Below are positions 48,213 through 58,352 of a DNA stretch of 64,000 bases, piece after piece; positions within the stretch are counted from its first letter, which is position 1; each line of letters opens with the position of its first letter. This DNA comes from an uncultured Granulosicoccaceae bacterium (GTDB taxonomy: Bacteria > Pseudomonadota > Gammaproteobacteria > Granulosicoccales > Granulosicoccaceae), in NCBI GenBank assembly GCA_937957915.1, contig CALGNZ010000031.1, positions 1 to 64,000 on the forward strand, in the 5' to 3' direction. The notes under the pieces are model-generated. The model searched no databases and was not told the origin of the DNA. It was given only the letters and a program-made list of their open reading frames with translations. The position numbers and the translations under genes were made by a program.

Positions 48213-48724
48213 GCAACAACAGCGATACAGGCTCTGATCAGTCCGGCGTGCTCAATGCGCACAGTATCGAAGAGATAGACCACTGGCTAACGCGTTATCC
48301 GGCGGATCAAAAACAATCAGCCGTACTTGCAGCGCTGCGTGCCGCTCAGCACCAAAACGACGGTTACCTTACCGTTGATTTAATGGATGCGGTTGCCGAC
48401 AAGCTCGAGATGTCAAAAATAGCGGTCTACGAGGTAGCATCGTTTTATTCGATGTATGAGACAGAGCCGGTGGGTCGCCACTGTGTGGCTATCTGTACGA
48501 ACATCAGTTGCATGCTGATGGGCAGCGAAACCATCGTCAATCATGTAGAGAAAAAGTACGGTATCAAGCTGGGCGAAAGCACATCAGATGGCAAAATCTA
48601 CCTGAAAGTCGAGGAAGAGTGTCTTGCCGGCTGTGATGGTGGCCCAATGATGCAGGTGGATCATGTCTACCACATGAAGCTGACGCCGGAAAAAGTCGAC
48701 AAAATTCTGGATGCACTGGAGTAG
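48209..48724 (+). CDS. nuoE: NADH-quinone oxidoreductase subunit E
   Basis: Protein of 171 residues, 24-kDa subunit. Thioredoxin-like domain holds [2Fe-2S] cluster N1a with Cys96, Cys101, Cys138 and Cys142 (CTNISC and [10 protein letters not shown]). Forms the NADH dehydrogenase tip with NuoF and NuoG. Starts within ATGA overlap with nuoD. Confidence 0.95.
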   Translation: MSNNSDTGSDQSGVLNAHSIEEIDHWLTRYPADQKQSAVLAALRAAQHQNDGYLTVDLMDAVADKLEMSKIAVYEVASFYSMYETEPVGRHCVAICTNISCMLMGSETIVNHVEKKYGIKLGESTSDGKIYLKVEEECLAGCDGGPMMQVDHVYHMKLTPEKVDKILDALE

Positions 48725-48730
48725 CGACGA

Positions 48731-50035
48731 GTGAAACACGAACCCAATCAGGTGTGTTACACCACGCTGAAATTTGATCAGCCGTGGACCTACGAAAATT
48801 ATCTGAAAATCGGTGGCTATGATGCGTGGAATAAAATCCTCGATCAAAAGATGTCACCGGAAGATGTCGTCGCCGAGATCAAGGCTTCAGGCCTCAGAGG
48901 GCGGGGCGGCGCAGGCTTTCCTACCGGGCTCAAGTGGAGCTTTATGCCGAAGCCGGCCGAAGGCAGTCAAAACTATCTGGTAGTAAACAGCGACGAGTCC
49001 GAGCCTGGCACCTGTAAAGACAGAGACATTCATCGTTTTAACCCGCATTCACTGATTGAAGGTATGTTAATCGGCTGTTATTCCATTGGTGCGTCTGTTG
49101 GTTATAACTATATGCGCGGTGAGTGGATGGATGAGCCCTACGAGCGTTTCAGCGCAGCCTTGAAAGAAGCCTACGAGCACGGCTGGGCTGGCGAGAACAT
49201 CAAAGGTTCCGGCGTCAATATAGAAGTCATCGGTACGCTGGGTGCTGGCGCTTACATCTGTGGTGAAGAAACCGCTCTGCTTGAATCGCTAGAAGGTAAA
49301 AAAGGTCAGCCTCGGTTTAAGCCGCCGTTTCCTGCGAACTTCGGTCTGTATGGCAAGCCGACCACCATAAACAATACCGAGTCTATTGCATCAACACCTG
49401 CAATCATGCGCAATGGCGCGCAGTGGTTTCAGGATCTTGGCGTCGAGAACTCCGGTGGCCAGAAGTGTTTTTCGATGTCCGGTCATGTTAATAACCCGGG
49501 CAATTTTGAGATCAGTCTGGGTACACCGTTTAGCGAGTTACTTGAAATGGCCGGCGGTGTCAGCGGTGGTCGAAAGTTGAAAGCGGTAATTCCCGGTGGT
49601 TCTTCCATGCCAGTGTTGCCCGGTGAGATTATGCTGGCAACCAATATGGACTATGACTCGATTGCCAAGTCCGGTTCGATGCTTGGCTCCGGTGCGGTCA
49701 TTTCAATGGATGAAACCACCGATATGGTCAAGGCCCTGTGTCGCATATCGCGGTTCTATTACTCGGAGTCTTGCGGTCAATGCACCCCGTGCCGTGAAGG
49801 TACAGGCTGGCTATACCGAATGCTGGTCAGAATCATCGATGGTAAAGGGCGCCCTGAAGATATCGACAAGCTCGAAGATATCGCGGCTAAAATCGCCGGT
49901 CGAACAATCTGTGCACTGGGTGAGGCGGCAGCCTGGCCGGTGCAGGGAATGTTGCGGCACTTTCGACACGAGTTCGAATATTACGTTGAACATAAACGCA
50001 GTATCGTACAAGAAAAGCTTGGTACGGCGGCGTGA
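48731..50035 (+). CDS. nuoF: NADH-quinone oxidoreductase subunit F
   Basis: Protein of 434 residues starting at GTG. NADH site GLRGRGGAGFPTGLKW (about 53-68), FMN-site segments VNSDESEPGTCKDR and GAGAYICGEETALLESLEG, and cluster N3 motif SCGQCTPCREG with the fourth Cys later (TICALGEAAAWPV). It oxidises NADH and passes electrons through FMN. Confidence 0.97.
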   Translation: MKHEPNQVCYTTLKFDQPWTYENYLKIGGYDAWNKILDQKMSPEDVVAEIKASGLRGRGGAGFPTGLKWSFMPKPAEGSQNYLVVNSDESEPGTCKDRDIHRFNPHSLIEGMLIGCYSIGASVGYNYMRGEWMDEPYERFSAALKEAYEHGWAGENIKGSGVNIEVIGTLGAGAYICGEETALLESLEGKKGQPRFKPPFPANFGLYGKPTTINNTESIASTPAIMRNGAQWFQDLGVENSGGQKCFSMSGHVNNPGNFEISLGTPFSELLEMAGGVSGGRKLKAVIPGGSSMPVLPGEIMLATNMDYDSIAKSGSMLGSGAVISMDETTDMVKALCRISRFYYSESCGQCTPCREGTGWLYRMLVRIIDGKGRPEDIDKLEDIAAKIAGRTICALGEAAAWPVQGMLRHFRHEFEYYVEHKRSIVQEKLGTAA

Positions 50036-50047
50036 TGGTGAAATCCT

Positions 50048-52420
50048 ATGAGCGATGATCTAATCAACATCACGGTAGACGGACAGAAGCTTGAGGCCCG
50101 CAGGGGTCAAATGCTGATCGAAGTGACCGATGCAGCCGGAATCGAGATACCCCGGTTTTGTTACCACAAAAAACTGAGCGTGGCGGCAAACTGTCGTATG
50201 TGTCTGGTTGAGGTTGAAAAGGCCCCCAAACCAATGCCGGCCTGTGCAACGCCAGTTGCCCCCGACATGGTGGTAAAAACTACATCCGAACTCGCAACGG
50301 GTGCTCAGCAGGGAACTATGGAGTTCCTGCTGATTAATCATCCGCTCGATTGTCCGATCTGCGATCAGGGCGGCGAGTGCGAATTGCAGGATGTTGCGAT
50401 GGGTTATGGCAACAGCTCCTCCGACTACGTCGAAACCAAACGCGTAGTGATGGACAAAAATATCGGACCGCTGATCTCAACCGAATTAACACGCTGTATT
50501 CACTGCACGCGTTGTGTGCGTTTTGGGGAAGAGATAGCAGGTATCCGCGAGCTCGGCGCAACCGGCCGTGGCGAGAACATGCGCATCGGCACCTATATCG
50601 CAAAAAGCGTTGACTCGGAATTATCAGGTAACGTCATTGATTTGTGCCCGGTGGGGGCGTTAACCGCCAAGCCATCGCGCTTCTCGGCACGCTCGTGGGA
50701 GTTAACGCAGCATGCGTCGGTCGCACCACACGATTGTGTCGGCAGCAATGTGTTTGTGCACGTTGGCAATGATCAGGTTAAGCGTGCGGTACCTCGTGAA
50801 AACGAATCAGTGAATGAAACCTGGATTTCTGATCGAGACCGATTCAGCTATGAAGGGCTTTACACGGCAGATCGCGTGACCTCACCGATGGTGCGTATTG
50901 ATGGTGAGTTGGTTGCTGTTGACTGGCAGACCGCATTGTCAGCCAGCGCCACCGCCCTAAAAGACAGTGTCGACAACCACGGCGCAAAATCAATCGGTGC
51001 TCTCGCGTCATCGCAGGCCACGCTTGAAGAGCAGTTTCTGCTGCAAAAGCTGATGCGGTCGCTTGGCAGTGACAACGTCGACCATCGATTGACACAAACA
51101 GACTTCAGCGACCAGAACCGTGCACCGGTAATGCCCTGGCTGGGTATGGCGATAGAAGATCTCGAAAAAGTTGGTGCAGCGCTGTTGATTGGATCCAACA
51201 TCCGCAAGGAACAACCACTGGCAGGTCTGCGTTTGCGCAAGGCGTCCCTGCGCGGGGCGAAAGTGAGTTTGCTCAACCCTCGCCACTACGAAATGAATTT
51301 CGACACACTTGAAAATATCGGTGCGTCACCCTCTGACATGGTCTTGCATTTGCTGGCAGTGGCGGTCGCTTGTGGCTGCAAGGATGATGTTATTGACAAG
51401 ATTGCAGCGCAGGCGGACGTAAGCGATAGCCATCGCGCTATTGCTGCCAGTTTAAGCGAGGCTGATGATGCAGTTGTGCTGCTGGGTAACTCTGCCGTAA
51501 TGCACTCGAATTATTCAACCTTGCGTGCACTGGCCAGTTGTATTGCGAAAGCAACCGGTGCGACGTTTGGCTATTTGCCTGAAGGCGGTAACACCGCTGG
51601 AGCCTGGTTGGCGGGGTGTGTTCCTCATCGTACGGCCGGTGGCGCTGCCACAGAAAAAATAGGTATGAATGCCGCGGAGATGGTGGCAGCTCCCTTGAAG
51701 GCTGTGCTGATATTCGGGTGTGAACCACGCTACGAACAGATTCATAGCGCGCAGGCAAGACAACTGCTTAAAAATGCGCACACCACGATCATATCTACCC
51801 ATCTCAGTAAACATGCAGTCGATCATGCTGACGTAGTGCTGCCGACCGCGGCATTTGCCGAAACAGCAGGTACCTTCGTGAATGCGGCCGGTGTGTGGCA
51901 AATGTTCAACGGTGCAGTAGCGCCTCCCGGTGATGGACGGCCCGCATGGAAGGTGCTGCGAGTGCTTGGCAACGAACTGAATCTCGATGGTTTCGGCTAC
52001 GAAAGTGTTAATGAAATTCGTGATGAACTAAAAGCGCTATGCCGTGATCTTGAACTCAACAATGAGTACACAGCCGACAACATTGAATTACCGACAGCAC
52101 CATCCATTGCACATGGTCTGTTGCGCTGCGGTGATTTACCAGCCTACAAGTCAGATATGTTGGTCAGGCGCGCCAGGTCGCTGCAAAAAACAGCGGATGC
52201 TCAACAAAGTGCGGTGTTGCTGAATACCGTGGATATGACTGCACTCGGCATTGAAGAAGGTGCCGTTGTCAATCTGGAGCAGGGAGGCGATACCGTGATG
52301 TTGAAAGCTGTAAGAGACGACGGAGTGCCACAGGGCTGTGCATGGTTGCCAATTGGCAGCATGGATTTGGCTGGGTTCGGCGCCTTGTTCGAACCTGTTG
52401 CGATAGTGCCCGGGAGCTGA
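50048..52420 (+). CDS. nuoG: NADH-quinone oxidoreductase subunit G
   Basis: Protein of 790 residues. The N-terminus binds N1b (CYHKKLSVAANCRMCLVEV, then PACATPV), N5 with its His ligand (HPLDCPICDQGGECELQ) and N4 (CIHCTRCVRFGEEIAG, then VIDLCPVGAL). The rest is a molybdopterin-oxidoreductase-like domain (about 220-700) without molybdenum function in complex I. The extra N7 cluster cysteines were not seen. Confidence 0.96.
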   Translation: MSDDLINITVDGQKLEARRGQMLIEVTDAAGIEIPRFCYHKKLSVAANCRMCLVEVEKAPKPMPACATPVAPDMVVKTTSELATGAQQGTMEFLLINHPLDCPICDQGGECELQDVAMGYGNSSSDYVETKRVVMDKNIGPLISTELTRCIHCTRCVRFGEEIAGIRELGATGRGENMRIGTYIAKSVDSELSGNVIDLCPVGALTAKPSRFSARSWELTQHASVAPHDCVGSNVFVHVGNDQVKRAVPRENESVNETWISDRDRFSYEGLYTADRVTSPMVRIDGELVAVDWQTALSASATALKDSVDNHGAKSIGALASSQATLEEQFLLQKLMRSLGSDNVDHRLTQTDFSDQNRAPVMPWLGMAIEDLEKVGAALLIGSNIRKEQPLAGLRLRKASLRGAKVSLLNPRHYEMNFDTLENIGASPSDMVLHLLAVAVACGCKDDVIDKIAAQADVSDSHRAIAASLSEADDAVVLLGNSAVMHSNYSTLRALASCIAKATGATFGYLPEGGNTAGAWLAGCVPHRTAGGAATEKIGMNAAEMVAAPLKAVLIFGCEPRYEQIHSAQARQLLKNAHTTIISTHLSKHAVDHADVVLPTAAFAETAGTFVNAAGVWQMFNGAVAPPGDGRPAWKVLRVLGNELNLDGFGYESVNEIRDELKALCRDLELNNEYTADNIELPTAPSIAHGLLRCGDLPAYKSDMLVRRARSLQKTADAQQSAVLLNTVDMTALGIEEGAVVNLEQGGDTVMLKAVRDDGVPQGCAWLPIGSMDLAGFGALFEPVAIVPGS

Positions 52421-52423
52421 TGC

Positions 52424-53443
52424 ATGGGATTTCTGGATAGTCTGCTGCTGTTGATTGTCACGGTACTGAAAGTACTGCTGATTATCGTGCCGCTGTTGTT
52501 AACCGTTGCTTACCTGACTTATGCCGAGCGCAAGGTGATCGGTGCGATTCAGGTTCGTAAAGGACCAAACCGGGTTGGCTGGCATGGTCTCCTGCAGCCA
52601 ATAGCCGATGTACTTAAACTGCTCACTAAAGAAGTGTTGGTTCCCACCAACTCACATCGCTTTCTGTTTTTGATAGCACCGATATTATCGCTTGCTCCGG
52701 CGTTTGCGGCCTGGGCGGTTATACCATTCAGCGATACTGCAGTACTCGCCGATGTGAACGCTGGCCTGCTGTATGTGCTGGCACTGACTTCATTGGGTGT
52801 CTACGGTGTGATAGTCGCGGGTTGGGCTTCAAACTCCAAGTATGCCTTTCTTGGTGCAATGCGCTCAGCGGCTCAAATCGTGGCTTATGAAATCGCCATG
52901 GGGTTCGCTCTCGTAGGGGTGCTGATGGTGAGTGGCAGTTTAAACCTTGGTGATATTGTCAGAGCGCAGGAAGGTAATATATTTCACTGGTTCTGGCTGC
53001 CACTGTTTCCGCTGTTTATTGTGTACTTTATATCGGGTGTCGCTGAAACCAACCGTGCTCCATTTGATGTAGCAGAGGGTGAGTCTGAAATTGTTGCGGG
53101 CTTCCATGTCGACTACTCAGGTATGGCGTTCGCACTGTTCTTCCTGGCCGAATACGCCAACATGATTATGATCGCGGCGCTTGCCGTTATCATGTTTCTC
53201 GGTGGCTGGTTGTCGCCAATTCCCTTCATACCTGACGGCATGGGCTGGTTTTTCGCAAAAACCGCTTTTATGCTTTTCTTCTTCCTGTGGTTCCGGGCAA
53301 CTTTTCCACGCTATCGCTATGACCAGATCATGCGACTTGGCTGGAAGGTATTTATTCCGGTAACCATTTTGTGGCTCACGGTAGAAGCGGTAGCCATCCT
53401 GCTAGAAATCGAACCTTGGTTCGCAATACGTGACGCGATTTAG
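52424..53443 (+). CDS. nuoH: NADH-quinone oxidoreductase subunit H
   Basis: Protein of 339 residues with about eight transmembrane helices. Conserved ND1 segments: [23 protein letters not shown] (core [19 protein letters not shown]), the loop [19 protein letters not shown] with carboxylates at the quinone/proton entrance, and [11 protein letters not shown]. Connects peripheral and membrane arms. Confidence 0.97.
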   Translation: MGFLDSLLLLIVTVLKVLLIIVPLLLTVAYLTYAERKVIGAIQVRKGPNRVGWHGLLQPIADVLKLLTKEVLVPTNSHRFLFLIAPILSLAPAFAAWAVIPFSDTAVLADVNAGLLYVLALTSLGVYGVIVAGWASNSKYAFLGAMRSAAQIVAYEIAMGFALVGVLMVSGSLNLGDIVRAQEGNIFHWFWLPLFPLFIVYFISGVAETNRAPFDVAEGESEIVAGFHVDYSGMAFALFFLAEYANMIMIAALAVIMFLGGWLSPIPFIPDGMGWFFAKTAFMLFFFLWFRATFPRYRYDQIMRLGWKVFIPVTILWLTVEAVAILLEIEPWFAIRDAI

Positions 53444-53454
53444 GACAGCATCAA

Positions 53455-53946
53455 ATGACCGGTAACGTAAAAAGCTATTTCAAAAGTTTCATGCTGCTTG
53501 AGCTGCTCAAGGGTATGAAGTTAACTGGCGGCTATCTCTTTGCCAAGAAGTTTACAGTGCAGTATCCGGAAGAGAAGACGCCGCAGTCACCCCGATTTCG
53601 CGGCTTGCACGCGCTGCGCCGCTATTCAAATGGCGAAGAGCGTTGTATAGCTTGCAAACTGTGTGAGGCAGTATGCCCGGCGCTTGCCATTACCATTGAG
53701 TCGGAGCAGCGTGCCGATAACACACGCCGTACCACTCGTTATGACATAGATTTGTTCAAGTGTATTTTCTGTGGATTTTGCGAGGAGGCCTGTCCGGTTG
53801 ACTCGATTGTTGAGACCCGCATCTTTGAATACCACTTTGAAAAACGCGGTGAGCAAATCATGACTAAAGACAAACTGCTCGCAATCGGTGATCGTTTCGA
53901 AAGCCAGATCGCAGCAGATCGTGCGGCCGACGCACCTTATCGCTGA
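53455..53946 (+). CDS. nuoI: NADH-quinone oxidoreductase subunit I
   Basis: Protein of 163 residues. Two 8-Cys ferredoxin motifs bind N6a and N6b: [16 protein letters not shown] and [18 protein letters not shown]. An amphipathic N-terminal helix ([19 protein letters not shown]) attaches it to the membrane arm. Electrons pass from NuoG clusters to N2 in NuoB. Confidence 0.97.
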   Translation: MTGNVKSYFKSFMLLELLKGMKLTGGYLFAKKFTVQYPEEKTPQSPRFRGLHALRRYSNGEERCIACKLCEAVCPALAITIESEQRADNTRRTTRYDIDLFKCIFCGFCEEACPVDSIVETRIFEYHFEKRGEQIMTKDKLLAIGDRFESQIAADRAADAPYR

Positions 53947-53955
53947 GGCCGGATC

Positions 53956-54564
53956 ATGGACTTTAAATTATTTGTATTCTGGATTTTCTCGCTGGTACTG
54001 ATTGGTGCGGCAGTAGGTGTTATCACTACGCGTAACCCGGTTCAGGCAGCCTTGTTTCTGGTGCTGGCGTTTTTCAACAGCGCTATTATCTGGATGTTAC
54101 TGGAAGCCGAGTTTCTCTCCATCACTCTGGTGCTGGTGTACGTGGGAGCCGTCATGGTGTTGTTCCTGTTCGTAGTCATGATGCTTGATATCAATCTGTC
54201 GCCGCTGCGAGAGGGGTTTAGCCGTTATCTCCCGCTTGGAGCATTGATCGTCGGTGCCATTGTTGTGCAGATGGTGTTCCTGCTGCGGGCCAAGTCGTTC
54301 TCGGCAGAGAAGTTTCCGGTGCCGGTACCGCGTGGTGCGGATTACAACAATACCCGGGAACTCGGTATGGCTATGTACACCGATTACCTGTTCCAGTTCG
54401 AGGTGGCAGCAGTTATCCTGCTGGTCGCAATCATTGCGGCAATTGCACTGACGATGCGCCGCAGACCAGATACCAAGTATCAGCGACCGAGCGAACAGGT
54501 ACAGGTGACGAAGGAAGACCGACTGCGTATTGTCAGCATGGATTCCGAAGGTGGTGCCAAATGA
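53956..54564 (+). CDS. nuoJ: NADH-quinone oxidoreductase subunit J
   Basis: Protein of 202 residues with five transmembrane helices; conserved ND6 segment [18 protein letters not shown] (about 58-76) contains the helix with the pi-bulge. A charged C-terminal tail follows the last helix. Overlaps nuoK by four bases. Confidence 0.95.
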   Translation: MDFKLFVFWIFSLVLIGAAVGVITTRNPVQAALFLVLAFFNSAIIWMLLEAEFLSITLVLVYVGAVMVLFLFVVMMLDINLSPLREGFSRYLPLGALIVGAIVVQMVFLLRAKSFSAEKFPVPVPRGADYNNTRELGMAMYTDYLFQFEVAAVILLVAIIAAIALTMRRRPDTKYQRPSEQVQVTKEDRLRIVSMDSEGGAK

Positions 54565-54866
54565 TTCCGCTGTCTCACTATTTGACGCTTGGTGCCATCC
54601 TGTTCGGGTTGAGCATTGCCGGTATATTCCTTAACAGAAAAAATGTCATCATCATTCTGATGTCGATCGAGTTGATGTTACTTGCGGTCAATTTGAACTT
54701 CGTCGCCTTCTCACATTTTATGGGTGACACCGCGGGTCAGGTATTCGTGTTCTTTATTCTGACAGTTGCCGCGGCTGAAGCGGCAATTGGTCTTGCCATT
54801 CTGGTCGTGCTGTTTCGTAACCGGGGCACCATTAATGTGTCTGACCTCGACGAGCTGCAGGGGTAG
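54561..54866 (+). CDS. nuoK: NADH-quinone oxidoreductase subunit K
   Basis: Protein of 101 residues, three transmembrane helices. ND4L marks: [16 protein letters not shown] with the conserved membrane Glu, and [18 protein letters not shown] with the second. Part of the proton path between quinone site and antiporter subunits. nuoL begins at the next base. Confidence 0.96.
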   Translation: MIPLSHYLTLGAILFGLSIAGIFLNRKNVIIILMSIELMLLAVNLNFVAFSHFMGDTAGQVFVFFILTVAAAEAAIGLAILVVLFRNRGTINVSDLDELQG

Positions 54867-56825
54867 ATGACAATGAAAACTCTCTACATTCTGACGCCGC
54901 TCGCTCCACTGATAGGGGCTATTGCTGCCGGCTTTTTCGGAAAGCAGCTGGGGCGTGCTAACTCGCATCGAATTACCATAGCAGGCGTAGGCATTGCATT
55001 TTTGCTGTCACTGCTGGCTCTGCGAGATAATCTGGCAAATGGCATGGTCTTCGATGAGACCATCTATACCTGGATGACCAGCGGCGGGTTAACCTTCGAG
55101 GTTGGCTTTCTTGTTGATCGACTAACCGTTGTGATGATGACGGTTGTGACCTCTGTGTCGTTGATGGTGCATGTCTACACCATCGGCTATATGCACGATG
55201 ACCCGGGCTATCAGCGATTTTTCAGTTATATCTCGCTGTTTACCTTTGCCATGCTGATGCTGGTAATGTCCAATAACTACCTGCAGCTGTTTTTTGGCTG
55301 GGAGGCCGTTGGGCTCGTTTCGTATCTGTTGATCGGGTTCTGGTATAAAAAGCCTACGGCAATCTTCGCCAATCTGAAGGCCTTTCTGGTCAACCGGGTA
55401 GGCGACTTTGGCTTTTTACTGGGCATAGCAGCCGTCGTTATGTATACCGGCACCTTGCACTACGGTGAAGCGTTTGCGGTTGCTCCGGATCTGGTTGGTA
55501 AAACCATGGAAATCATACCGGGCTCTGCCTGGTCCGTACTTACTGTCATCTGTATCGGCTTGTTTATCGGTGCGATGGGTAAGTCGGCGCAAATACCATT
55601 GCACGTCTGGTTACCTGACTCGATGGAAGGTCCAACGCCGATCTCGGCTTTGATACACGCTGCAACCATGGTGACCGCTGGCATTTTTATGGTGGCGCGA
55701 ATGAGCCCGCTATTTGAATTGTCTGAAACCGCGTTAACCTTCATCCTGATTATTGGCTCGCTGACAGCTCTGTTAATGGGGTTGATCGGCATTGTGCAAA
55801 ACGATATCAAGCGCGTGGTGGCGTATTCCACGTTGTCGCAACTGGGTTATATGACAGTGGCACTCGGTGCTTCGGCGTACAGCGCTGCGATCTTCCACTT
55901 GATGACGCATGCGTTCTTCAAGGCGCTGCTATTCCTCGCGGCGGGTAGTGTCATCATCGGTATGCATCACGAGCAGGATATTCGCAAAATGGGTGGCTTG
56001 AAAAAGTACATGCCCATCACTTACTGGACGTCACTGATTGGCACGCTGGCGCTGATTGGCTTTCCGGGCTTTTCCGGGTTCTTCTCAAAAGATGCCATTA
56101 TCGAAGCCGTGCACGGATCGCAAACCGCAGGTGCCGGGTTTGCTCACCTGTGTTTACTGCTCGGTGTCTTTGTCACCGCTTTCTACAGCTTCCGAATGTT
56201 CTTTCTGGTGTTTCACGGAGAGGAGCGGATGGATCAGCACACCAGGGAGCACCTGCATGAATCACCCCGGGTCGTTACCATACCCCTGATCCTGCTTGCC
56301 ATACCGTCGGTCATACTCGGTGCAATGACCATTGGCGCAATGGTGTTCGGCAACTACTTCGGCAGCGCAATTCAGGTTGCCGAGAAACACGATGTTCTTG
56401 GCAGGCTGGCCGAGGATTACCACGGTGTTTTTGGCTTTGTTCTGCACAGTTTTAAGTATCCGGCTGTGTACCTGGCGCTGGCCGGGTCGGTAGCAGCGTG
56501 GTTTATCTATATGCGCAAGCCCGAAATTGCCGACGCAATATCAAAGCGATTTAACTTTATTCATCGACTGCTAGAAAACAAATACGGTTTTGACGACTTC
56601 AATCAGAAAGTATTCGCTGGTGGAAGCCTTCGCATCGCAGACAAGCTGTGGAGCGTGGGAGACGTAAAATTGATCGATGGAATAATGGTAAACGGCACCG
56701 CAAACAAAATTGGCATGTTGTCACAGCTAATACGCAAAGTGCAGAGCGGCTTTTTGTACGACTATGCATTCGCGATGATCATCGGCCTGTTGGCTATGTT
56801 ATCCATTTTCATTTTAAGCACCTGA
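54867..56825 (+). CDS. nuoL: NADH-quinone oxidoreductase subunit L
   Basis: Protein of 652 residues, the largest antiporter-like subunit. Proton-channel segments: LFFGWEAVGLVSYLLIGFWY with the key Glu, GKSAQIPLHVWLPDSMEGPTP (core AQIPLHVWLPDSMEGPTP) with the channel Lys/His nearby, and DIKRVVAYSTLSQLGYM. The C-terminal long lateral helix region is present. Start ATG follows nuoK's stop directly, with AGGGG upstream. Confidence 0.97.
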   Translation: MTMKTLYILTPLAPLIGAIAAGFFGKQLGRANSHRITIAGVGIAFLLSLLALRDNLANGMVFDETIYTWMTSGGLTFEVGFLVDRLTVVMMTVVTSVSLMVHVYTIGYMHDDPGYQRFFSYISLFTFAMLMLVMSNNYLQLFFGWEAVGLVSYLLIGFWYKKPTAIFANLKAFLVNRVGDFGFLLGIAAVVMYTGTLHYGEAFAVAPDLVGKTMEIIPGSAWSVLTVICIGLFIGAMGKSAQIPLHVWLPDSMEGPTPISALIHAATMVTAGIFMVARMSPLFELSETALTFILIIGSLTALLMGLIGIVQNDIKRVVAYSTLSQLGYMTVALGASAYSAAIFHLMTHAFFKALLFLAAGSVIIGMHHEQDIRKMGGLKKYMPITYWTSLIGTLALIGFPGFSGFFSKDAIIEAVHGSQTAGAGFAHLCLLLGVFVTAFYSFRMFFLVFHGEERMDQHTREHLHESPRVVTIPLILLAIPSVILGAMTIGAMVFGNYFGSAIQVAEKHDVLGRLAEDYHGVFGFVLHSFKYPAVYLALAGSVAAWFIYMRKPEIADAISKRFNFIHRLLENKYGFDDFNQKVFAGGSLRIADKLWSVGDVKLIDGIMVNGTANKIGMLSQLIRKVQSGFLYDYAFAMIIGLLAMLSIFILST

Positions 56826-56838
56826 GCCGGCTCTGCTA

Positions 56839-58341
56839 ATGCCTATTCTTAGTATAATTATCTGGTTGACTATTCTCGGCGGTGTGCTGGTCCTGTTCGT
56901 TGGAGATCAACGCTGCAGACCGGTTGCACTCGCAGTATCCGTGCTTGCATTCCTGTTCAGCCTGCCGTTGTTTTTCGGTTTTGATCGCAGCACAGCTGCC
57001 CTGCAATTCGTAGAGCACGTGGCCTGGCTGCCGTCATTTAGTATTAACTACTCGCTTGGCGTGGACGGTATCTCTGCACCGTTGATTCTGCTCACGACAT
57101 TTATCAACATCATTGTGGTTATATCCGCGTGGGAAGTGATCAAAGACCGCCCTGCCATGTACCTGGCATCTTTTCAGATCATGACCGGCTTTATGGTTGG
57201 CGTATTTGCGGCAGCCGATGCGATACTGTTCTACGTGTTCTTCGAAGCCACATTGCTGCCGATGTTTTTAATTATCGGTATATGGGGTGGGCCCAGGCGC
57301 GTATATGCCACGATCAAGTTTTTCTTATACACGTTCCTCGGCTCTGTTTTTATGCTGGTAGCGCTGATCTATCTCTATTCAGAGGCCGGCAGCTTTGATA
57401 TCCAGACATTTCACAAGCTACCGTTGGGAGCGAACGCGCAGACGCTTATATTCTTTGCGTTCCTGATAGCGTTTGCCGTCAAGATACCAATGTGGCCGGT
57501 GCACACCTGGTTGCCTGATGCACACGTGGAAGCGCCGACTGCCGGCTCCGCAGTGCTGGCGGCCATTATGCTGAAAATGGGTGGCTACGGCTTTTTAAGG
57601 TTTAGCCTGCCTATCGTGCCGGATGCAAGCCTGCAACTGGCCTGGCTGATGATATTGCTTTCACTGATAGCAGTGGTCTATATCGGGTTTGTCGCACTGG
57701 CGCAGTCAGATATGAAAAAACTGATTGCCTACTCGTCAATTTCGCACATGGGCTTTGTGACGTTGGGCATGTTTATCATGTTTGGCATCATGGCCAATAC
57801 GCAGGGCAGTGCAGATATCAGTCATGCGGTGCTGGGCCTTGAAGGTGCGATGGTGCAGATGATTTCGCACGGGTTTATTTCAGCGGCCATGTTTCTTTGC
57901 GTTGGTGTGGTGTACGACCGCATGCATTCGCGAATGATTTCCGACTACGGCGGTGTTGTTAATACGATGCCAGTGTTTGCAGCGTTCATGGTGTTTTTTG
58001 CAATGGCAAACGCGGGCTTGCCAGGTACCTCCGGCTTTGTTGGTGAGTTCATGGTCATCATCGCAAGCTTCAAGGCGAATTTCTGGTTTGCGTTTCTTGC
58101 AGCCACAACATTGATACTGGGTGCCGCTTACACCTTATGGATGATCAAGCGTGTTATTTTCGGAGAGGTTGCTAACGATAACGTCGCCGCGCTGACAGAT
58201 GTGAATGGCCGCGAGAAACTGATGCTGGCGATGCTCGCTATTATGGTTTTGTTTTTTGGCCTGTGGCCACAACCGATGGTTGACCTTATGCACTCCTCAA
58301 TCAGTAATCTGGTGGCGCATGCCACTGTGTCGAAACTTTAG
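56839..58341 (+). CDS. nuoM: NADH-quinone oxidoreductase subunit M
   Basis: Protein of 500 residues, antiporter-like, 14 helices. Segments FYVFFEATLLPMFLIIGIWG with the conserved Glu, VHTWLPDAHVEAPTAGSAVLA (core HTWLPDAHVEAPTAGS) and DMKKLIAYSSISHMGFV mark it as the ND4 homologue. Fourteen bases after nuoL. Confidence 0.97.
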   Translation: MPILSIIIWLTILGGVLVLFVGDQRCRPVALAVSVLAFLFSLPLFFGFDRSTAALQFVEHVAWLPSFSINYSLGVDGISAPLILLTTFINIIVVISAWEVIKDRPAMYLASFQIMTGFMVGVFAAADAILFYVFFEATLLPMFLIIGIWGGPRRVYATIKFFLYTFLGSVFMLVALIYLYSEAGSFDIQTFHKLPLGANAQTLIFFAFLIAFAVKIPMWPVHTWLPDAHVEAPTAGSAVLAAIMLKMGGYGFLRFSLPIVPDASLQLAWLMILLSLIAVVYIGFVALAQSDMKKLIAYSSISHMGFVTLGMFIMFGIMANTQGSADISHAVLGLEGAMVQMISHGFISAAMFLCVGVVYDRMHSRMISDYGGVVNTMPVFAAFMVFFAMANAGLPGTSGFVGEFMVIIASFKANFWFAFLAATTLILGAAYTLWMIKRVIFGEVANDNVAALTDVNGREKLMLAMLAIMVLFFGLWPQPMVDLMHSSISNLVAHATVSKL

Positions 58342-58352
58342 GGGGCACGCAG